Below, one piece after another: positions 21,385 to 28,094 of a stretch of DNA of 28,094 nucleotides. Every line of letters starts with the position of its first letter. The first letter of the stretch is position 1. The notes below the pieces were generated by a model, which was not told the DNA's origin, ran no database searches, and saw only the letters and a list, made by a program, of their open reading frames with translations. A program made the translations under genes and the position numbers. Source of the DNA: Schoenoplectus triqueter (lineage: Eukaryota > Streptophyta > Magnoliopsida > Poales > Cyperaceae); the NCBI GenBank assembly GCA_964058805.1, contig CAXKVV010001229.1:1-28094 (forward strand). The letters run 5' to 3'.

Positions 21385-21946
21385 TAGGGGTGCAAACCAG
21401 TCGAGTTTTCAGCGAGTCGGATTTAGATTAAACTGGACTCATAAAAATTCGAGTCGAGTCGACCTCATAAAACACTTCAAGGTGAAAAGTCTAGCTCAAA
21501 CTTGGCTCATTACTATTTGAGCTAGTTCACGAGCCAATGCATATACATTAACTCGGTTTGATATTTATATTTAGTATATCTATAAAATGTAAATTCGATA
21601 TATCTATAAAAATGATACATGAGTTATTATAAAATTAAAATATCAATAATCTATATTTTCAATAAAATTTTTGATGCACTAATTTGAATGAATGGACCAA
21701 CAAAAAAAAACTATCGTATCAGATATATGAGCCGAGTCACGAGTGAGTATGAGGAGTTATTAAGCCACTGAGATGGTGAGATTATGAGAGATAATGAGAG
21801 ACGAATTATCGGATTAGTGTTTAGCAGAAAAAATATATAAACTATTATCATTCGAGTCGAGTCGAGCTCATTTAACTATCGAGCCAAATTAGTTCGAGCC
21901 AAATTATCTCGAGTCAGATTAGCTCGAGCTTTTTTGTGCAGCCCTA
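21385..21946. mobile_element. hAT-like element TAGGGGTGCA with GAGTCGAG arms
   Basis: The left end TAGGGGTGCAAACC pairs with the right end TTGTGCAGCCCTA (reverse complement TAGGGCTGCACAA). Inside both ends lie TCGAGTCGAGTCGA and GAGCCAAATTAGTTCGAG type motifs, a subterminal repeat pattern usual in plant hAT MITEs. Flanking CAATCGGT and GAACCGAT agree at five of eight positions; alternatively AATCGGTT/AACCGAT(T) continues the inverted repeat. There is no coding capacity. Confidence 0.65.
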
Positions 21947-22116
21947 GAACCGATTTCTAGGCCGTAATTTTTTTTTAAAAAATAATATTCTAACAGCGAA
22001 GCTATGGTGCTTCAATGAAAATTTTGTACTTCAGGTGTATATCGAATTTTAAAGTTCAAAGACCGATCTAAACTGTTGAACATGATTTTTATGTTGAAAT
22101 ATCTTTAAAGATCAAA

Positions 22117-22141
22117 TTATATATATATATATATATATATT
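22117..22141. repeat. AT dinucleotide microsatellite
   Basis: About twelve AT units follow each other without interruption. Shorter AT runs occur near 20013, 23039 and 24326. Confidence 0.9.
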
Positions 22142-22347
22142 GCTATTTTATAGATGAGTACAATATTTTTTCATGTAACGAGTTCTGCATGATCCAATAC
22201 TAGTAAAGTTTTATCCATTTAAAAAATAATATTTTTTTTAAAAATATATAAAATTTGATATCCAAAGGTATTTTAATATGAAAATTATGTTCAAAAATTT
22301 GAATCGGTCATTTAAACTTTTAAATTAGAGGTATGAATGTGAAGCAT

Positions 22348-22519
22348 CATGGGAGTATCCATGTACACCCAGGCCCCTCACCCCCACCCCTGAAAAAAAT
22401 GCTAAGAATCACCTTGTAATTATGTATATTTTCAGAAAAAATAAAAAATATGTTCATTTTGCTCTCTAGAAAAAAAATAATTTTTTGCCCCTCTAGACCA
22501 AAGTTTGGATCTGCCCCTG
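22348..22519. mobile_element. hAT MITE, family CAGGGGCGGAT, copy 4 (short)
   Basis: The element starts CATGGGAGTATCCA and ends TTTGGATCTGCCCCTG (reverse complement CAGGGGCAGATCCA). Flanks are TGAAGCAT (22340-22347) and TGAAGCAC (22520-22527), an 8-bp target duplication with one change. At 172 bp it is much shorter than copies 1 and 2, probably by internal deletion. The CCAGGCCCCTC and GCCCCTCTAGACC motifs near each end match the family's subterminal CCAGGGGGTC motif. Confidence 0.82.
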
Positions 22520-22554
22520 TGAAGCACAGAAGATTTTTATATTTCGCGAAGAGC

Positions 22555-22890
22555 CTCTTGTATTATAATTATCATATTTTTAATAATAAATTTTATAAAA
22601 TTATAATTTTAATATTAAAAATGACAGCGCACCAATTCGACTGATACTTTTCTGCAAAGACGTCACCAAAAGTGACGTCTTTCCTCTTAACAAAAAATAA
22701 TAAAATCACACCTATGAGATTGACGCAATCCCACTAGCGAGCAAACTTTGCAACATTCAAAATATTCAACTTTATTAAATCGATTCAAAAAAATGAAAGA
22801 CGTAATTGCCACTTGTATGCTGTCATTTTTAATATTAAAGTTATGATTTAATAAAATATATTACTAAAAATATAATTAATTATATTATTA
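22555..22890. mobile_element. MITE related to the CSLC intron element
   Basis: Long inverted arms are visible: left ATATTTTTAATAATAAATTT up to TTTAATATTAAAAATGACAG (about 22575-22627), right the reverse complement with TTTAATATTAAAAATGACAG ending about 22825. The order of arm and then GACAGCGCACCAA matches the intron element's GGCAGCGCGCCA. The centre has a perfect 11-bp hairpin AAAGACGTCAC-CAAAA-GTGACGTCTTT at 22656-22682. The outer ends are decayed and no 9-bp duplication could be found, so the borders are approximate. Confidence 0.75.
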
Positions 22891-24466
22891 TTTTAATCAT
22901 GGGACTTCTGGGAGATCGATCCTATCCTCATTTACATTTTTTCTCTCTTTCTCATATTATGCAAGACCTATCATTTACAAAAAATTTTTTAATAAGATTG
23001 CATACGAGAAAAAACCTGTTTCTTAAATGCAAAAAAAATATATATATATATAAAAGAACTCGAAACCAGTACAAGCAGTACAATCAATCGAAAATTATAA
23101 AAAGATGCACGAGATTCGGGAAAGCCCCGTTGGAAGATCTACTGGACTAGGGGCTCCCTTTACTAGGTGATGCGAATGATTTCCAAGAAAAGCCTCTCAT
23201 TGTCATTGGACAGCAAATAATTTTCCATCGTAGATCTATTGTGGCACCTCCGTGTGGTACTATCCGAGTCACAGACTCACAATTACATAATTCGTCACTG
23301 CTAGTGCTCAGTGATCACTAGTCACTTCAGTACGCCAAAAGCCAAAAGGAAAGAGAATGCATCTTTGGCAAGTAAATAACTAAATATTAGGAAATAATAA
23401 CAACTCTGTTATATCCGTTCTTATACGAAGAAACACATTAAAATAGAAGCAATGTAATCACAAAAACCAGGAGCTCATAGGATACTTTAACCCTGCTCGA
23501 TCCAATCCAACGCAAGGAGCTTGTTCGGACTGATCCTGTCCGTTAACAATGTATCGAAGTCCGAAGAGTTCAGATGGTTTCTAATTCAATGGGACCAAAA
23601 TGCAATCCAACGGTCATTAGTTAAAAACCACGAGGAAGTATCTCAACGGTTTAAGTCTGGTATAAAAGGGAACCGAAGTTATTTTCTACCTCTTTGTAAG
23701 TTGACACTTTGACCTCGAAGCCAGGAGGGTTTATCTTTAATCGGTGCACATTTGCTTCAAAAGTCGCGCGGCGCGCTTTCTCGGCTTTTACAAATTTTAT
23801 GTATGTATATGCATGCTAAGCTAAAGCTAAGTGTTAAATTTGGGAGTTCTTAGGTGAAAATGGAATTATTAGCTGTGGGGCCAACACTTGGAGATTTGGG
23901 TTCCATAGCTTTCAATTTTCATCATTGCGAGCTCCTTTTTATCTTTCGTGCAGAAAAGTGTATTTTATCGGTCATTTTATTGTGATTACTTTATTTTAGT
24001 TTTTCTTGAAAACGTATATACATGAAAAGATTGTTTTTTTCTAGAGCAATCTTTTAAAGCTAACTTTTTTTTGTTCTATTAACATACAAAAGATAATGGA
24101 TTAATGGTTGATTGAAGAACTTTTTCCAATCGCGCATATTCCTCGTCCTCGGAATGTTAGAATTTTTTTTATGTTTACAACTAAAATTAGATTAAGACTG
24201 CGATATTAATATTGGCACAAGTTCCTGGTATATTATATTTGTTTTAAATTTCCGTCTCATCAAGCTTATTGATCAATCATAGAAGATTTAATATAAAAAT
24301 ATAAAATTATATTAATATCTAATTATATATATATATTGCATTCAGCTATTTTTTTTTGAAGAATTCTATTTACTCTATGTTTTAAAGAATTTCAAAATAC
24401 ATGCTGCATAACCAATCAAATATTTACTCTATGTTTTACCGTGAGTATGTTGGAAAATATATTTGA
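22891..24466. other. Gene-free intergenic stretch
   Basis: No supported gene. The segment 23100-23960 is less AT-rich than its surroundings and contains TATAAAAGGG at 23661-23670, a good plant TATA match, but no coding frame with family similarity follows it; a non-coding transcript is possible and untested. CACTAGT/ACTAGTG-like palindromic strings occur near 23300-23325. Confidence 0.45.
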
Positions 24467-24825
24467 AAGGGTGGGGTCACTCAATATCATATGTTTTGAC
24501 AATTTTAAAAATTAATTTAAAATAAATAAAACCTTTACAAGCATATTTTAAATTTATAAATTGATTGTGTTTTAAGTTTTATGTAATTTGAGTATCATTT
24601 GTATTTCATCAAAGACCATCAAAATTATACGATAATTATAATGATCTAGAATTGATGATCTTAAATAAAATATCAAATAATACTCAAATGACATGACTTC
24701 AAACAAAAATAGTTTATAAGTTTATAAATATATTTATAAAATTCTTCCATTTTGAAGATTTTATAAATTTATTTAAAATTTACTATTAATGTTGTCAAAT
24801 AATTAGTTGTCACGGATCCATACTG
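24467..24825. mobile_element. Mutator-type MITE, GGGATCC family, copy 3 (decayed)
   Basis: Left GTGGGGTCACTCAATATCAT then TTTTGACAA, and right (reverse complement) GGATCCGTGACAACTAATTA then TTTGACAACA, form decayed inverted arms. The core AATTGATTGTGTTTTAAGTT, TATGTAATTT, ATCAAAGACCATC matches the corresponding part of 7946-8459. I found no convincing 9-bp duplication, so the ends are approximate. Confidence 0.65.
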
Positions 24826-26150
24826 TTTGTAAAACATTGGTTATAATTTTACTTTTCGTGTTGGGATCAAAACAAAGTTTATATCTTTATGAAGTTCGGG
24901 GATGCGCGAATAAAAAACATGCTTTGATTCAATGAATTCACCATTCCGTATATTTAATTAATCAACGAAATGCACCCATTGAGTAGTATGTCTTTAAAAC
25001 TTTTTTGTACAAGTAAAGCGAGTGCCTTTTCGAAGAAATTCTTTAATCCAGTTGGAAAAAAGAAGATGATGATATAACTTTGAAAAACCGATATCTTAAT
25101 TGTGGCTCATCATACCAGTCACGGTTTTGCAATAAATTCGAGTTCAACTAATTGATTACTTGAATGCGACGGTCGACAGTATAAGCAGCGACATGCTAAA
25201 TCGCATTCTGCATTTACTAAATGGCAATTGAACATTTCAGCTTCTCTCAATTAAAATGTCCATGTCTGGTGTCCTAGATGTTGGTAGTAACTCAACTATT
25301 TTAAATATGTTTGGTCTCAAAATGAATGATCTAAATCAAATGCTGGGTTTTCATTTCAAAGATATATAACATTTTGATTATTTATACAAGGCGAATTAGG
25401 ATGGTTCAATTTAATAGAAGGTCCAACAAACGGAGCAGGCGAGCAGCAATCATGGCATGAAAAATGGAAAGAAAACTTTGTGCCACTTGGTACTGTTTCA
25501 TATGAATACATTCACCATCAATTTTTCTCTTGAAAAAGGCATTTTACTAACTTCCAAATTCCAATGCATCAATTATCCGTGCATACTCCCATGCCTTCTG
25601 TTACTCTGTAGACTGTAGTCACAGTAAAAGCATCAAATGAAATGTGCAGCTATTCAATTTGAACAATCCCAACAGAAGAGCAGATGGACTAGGGCTATGT
25701 TTATAAATGAAAATATGCTCTCTTTTTTCAAATTAATTTGGGAAAAAATATTTACCTCTCACTTCCTTTTTTATTTGTATTTTAGTAAGTATAGTATTGT
25801 TCTTTTCCCTTTCACGGCACATTTTTTTACATATCCTCTATTCCTATGTGCAGAGAATAATTGTTCCAAGGTAGCAAGTTGACAAGCACAGGAACAAAAT
25901 ACAAAGAATAACGAATCAATTCTCACTGGCCCCTTGGATGAATTTAATATTCAACAGAACTTCTTCAGAGCCCATACAATACAAGTATTAAATTATTTCG
26001 CATATTATTCGTTTTACAGTCGCAAAATTCCAAATTCACCCACTACGTCTTGATTTCAAATAGAGGAAGAGAGAGAGAGAATCCCTCTCAGGCTCAGCCG
26101 CTCAGCTGCTCTGTGAACCAGCACCCGTCAGCTTGCAATATCTTCTCGGT
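24826..26150. other. Gene-free stretch upstream of the NAT gene
   Basis: No transposon border or gene is supported; an open frame near 25637-25882 has no family similarity. The last part (from about 26060) becomes GA/CT-rich (GAGGAAGAGAGAGAGAGA) and belongs to the promoter region of the NAT gene. Confidence 0.5.
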
Positions 26151-26276
26151 TTTGGTGCGTGAAATGGGAACCGGAGAAGAGAAAAGACAACTTGAAAAAA
26201 TTACAATCTTTTACTAAACCCCCTCCCAAGTCGCAAAATTCCTCTCATTTTCTCTGTTTTTGTTTTTGGTTTTGGT

Positions 26277-26649
26277 TTTATACTCTCCTCTCTTTAGCTA
26301 AGGTGGTGAAACTGTGAGAGGAGAGAGGTCATTATTTTCTTCATGGTGAAGGCGTGAAGCCACCTTTTCGAAAATTGAGTAGAAAGAGCGAGTTAAAAGA
26401 GGCATAAAAAAAGCTGAAAGGAGACTAAAAGCTGGTACCTTGCCGATTCCTTTCACATAGGGAGAAAGCGACAGAGAGTGAGCGAGTAGCTTTTCCTACC
26501 TCTATTGTTTCTTAATCGTCACCATCTTTTACTTTCTGGTAGGTGTTCGTGTTTTAAATTTGGGGGGGTTTTGGCGAAATCAAAAGAAAGAACTGTGCTT
26601 TTTGAAGCAAATCGTTTGGGGTTTCTGAGGAAAAAAAAGGTGAATTAAA
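26277..26649 (+). promoter_or_regulatory. Candidate NAT core promoter and 5' leader
   Basis: TTTATAC at 26277-26283 is a weak TATA candidate followed by a CT patch. The sequence to the start codon would be the leader. It contains a short upstream frame at 26343-26357 (four codons, ATG with A absent at -3) and a perfect 10-bp stem, CTCTCCTCTC at 26283-26292 with GAGAGGAGAG at 26316-26325. If transcription starts further upstream, a 17-codon frame at 26164-26217 would also be in the leader. A leader intron cannot be excluded. Confidence 0.35.
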
Positions 26650-28094
26650 ATGGCTGGAGGATCTGCGCCGCCACCTAAGCAAGATGAGTTGCAACCACAT
26701 CCAGTGAAGGATCAGTTGCCTAATATCTCCTATTGTATCACTAGCCCTCCTCCATGGCGTAAGTTTGCACCTCTTTTCTTGCTTTTTGTCTTTTAACATT
26801 GTTTTTGTTTATTGCTTCCTCTGTTCTTGGTCTTGTTAGGTTTAGTAACTTATTTATCGAAGTAGTAATAAATGGGTCTCTTTGCTAGTGTTTTCTTCTA
26901 TTTTACGCATAATTATGTGCAACTTGTTGAGAGTGGGCTCTTACTGAGTGACGGTTCCAGATCTTGATGAATTTTACAGCTCACAATTATACCATGTCTA
27001 TGCCAAAAAAAAAAGTTCTTGGCTACTTTTTGCAAGGAAATTTGGTTAATCACTCTTCTGCTCTCTTTTTTTCTTTTGCCAAGCTATGATTTGTCACCTT
27101 CGAAGGGACCCCTCACAGTTAAAATCTACTGTAATTATAAGTTTTTTTATTAATAATTTCGTGCAATCCTAATTGTTATAATTTTATTCTGTCATCTTAT
27201 TTTATTTTATGTTTTCGTGATAGCTGAGGCAATTCTTCTTGCATTCCAACATTTTATTGTAATGCTTGGCACCACTGTACTAATTCCCACCGCGCTTGTA
27301 CCTCAAATGGGAGGAGATAATGTAATTCTCCGATTTAACACTTTATTATAGCATGTGCGTTCTCAATACATTCTATTCCTTGTTACCAATTTACTCATAT
27401 AAGCTTTGCTCGCCTATTTAATTTAGGAGGACAAAGCCAGAGTGGTTCAGACGATTATGTTTGTCTCTGGCATAAACACTCTGTGCCAAACCTTTTTTGG
27501 GACCCGCTTACCAGTCGTCATTGGTGCATCATATACATTTGTGGCCCCCACAATCTCCATCATCTTGGCTGGCCGTTACAACAATGAACCAGATCCTCAT
27601 GACGTAATTGATGTTTCACTTTCTTAACACTTCTCTTCCTTTCAGTTTACTGTGGTATAAGTTCTTGAATTGTGGTTTTTGAGCAGAAATTCTTGCGGAT
27701 TATGCGAGGTACTCAAGGTGCTATGATTGTTGCCTCTACACTACAAATTGTTCTTGGTTTTAGTGGTCTTTGGCGCAATGTTCTCAGGTTGGTACAATGC
27801 GTATTTCCTCATATATTCTATATTTTATATGTTAAAACTCATGGACAGGAGAAAAATTTGCTTCTAAATATAAATTTAGTTCTTTCTTCTCCCTCAATTC
27901 AGATTTTTAAGCCCACTGTCAGCAGTTCCTCTGGTTGCGCTGGCTGGATTTGGCCTCTATGAACTTGGGTTCCCAGGGGTAAAACTGTCTTGCTGTTTCC
28001 TTGTGAGGTTCAGTTTATTTTTGTGTTATAATAATGTATTATAAATTATTGATATACAATTAAACAACAATGTAGATCGCCAAGTGTGTTGAAA
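26650..28094 (+). CDS. NAT: Nucleobase-ascorbate transporter, 5' part (6 exons seen, truncated)
   Basis: This is a member of the NAT/NCS2 family of membrane transporters, whose characterised members carry purines, uracil or related bases with protons; plant members sit mainly in the plasma membrane. Exons: 26650-26758, 27224-27321, 27427-27603, 27687-27787, 27903-27978, and 28076 to the window end, all with GT...AG borders and frame kept, giving the first 193 of roughly 530 residues. The N-terminus (MAGG, then KDQLPNISYCITSPPPW) is the hallmark of plant NAT5/6/7-type proteins. FQHF at 44-47 is the conserved QH motif of the first membrane segment, followed by FGTRLP, GASYTF, ISIILAGR, RIMRG.QGA and GFSGLWRN. 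The FPG-IAKCVE junction is closer to what I recall of NAT6 than NAT7. Exon 1 ends in phase 1 and exon 4 in phase 2. The C-terminal substrate signature is outside the window. Confidence 0.93.
26759..27223 (+). other. NAT intron 1
   Basis: The 465-base intron begins GTAAGT and ends GTGATAG after a T-rich tract. Nothing else was recognised in it. The later introns are short (105, 83, 115 and 97 bases). Confidence 0.85.

Noticed and set aside
24467..24825. A 9-bp duplication TTTGAAAGG / TTTGTAAAA around the decayed MITE
   Set aside because: Only six of nine positions agree and the implied ends do not line up with the family termini, so I left the ends approximate.

Overview
This window is nuclear DNA from a flowering plant, most probably a eudicot. 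It is AT-rich, its genes are split by introns with GT...AG borders, and the space between genes is packed with small non-autonomous DNA transposons. Two protein-coding genes can be supported, both on the + strand. Everything else appears to be intergenic or intronic sequence, much of it built from transposon copies.

Layout: 1-13.9 kb is a gene-free repeat zone. It holds hAT-type elements (8-bp target duplications) near 1-163, 2365-2786, 4705-5520 (with a second hAT element nested at 4812-5187), 9060-9313, 9891-10633 and 11419-11584. It also holds two Mutator-type elements with perfect 9-bp target duplications (7946-8459 and 12525-12815). From 13.9 to 17.9 kb lies a five-exon cellulose synthase-like C gene of the CSLC4 type, the Golgi enzyme that makes the beta-1,4-glucan backbone of xyloglucan. 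A 354-bp Mutator-type MITE with 9-bp duplications sits in its first intron. From 17.9 to 26.1 kb is another gene-free stretch, with a foldback element at 19592-19999, hAT-like elements at 21385-21946 and 22348-22519, a relative of the intron MITE near 22555-22890, and a relative of the Mutator-type family near 24467-24825. From about 26.2 kb to the end is the 5' part of a nucleobase-ascorbate transporter (NAT) gene, cut off by the window edge inside exon 6.

The two genes are not obviously linked in function: one serves cell-wall matrix synthesis in the Golgi, the other plasma-membrane transport. The most notable observations are three. A 743-bp hAT-type element carries two very GC-rich arms of GGACCG repeats and an exact 8-bp target duplication. 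In the CSLC gene, the codon at the place of the usual family start reads GTG, a strong-context upstream ATG lies out of frame, and the next in-frame ATG is nine codons downstream. Several MITE families can be delimited to the base by their target duplications.

All exon borders come from reading splice sites and family protein similarity from memory. No alignment, expression data or database search was available.
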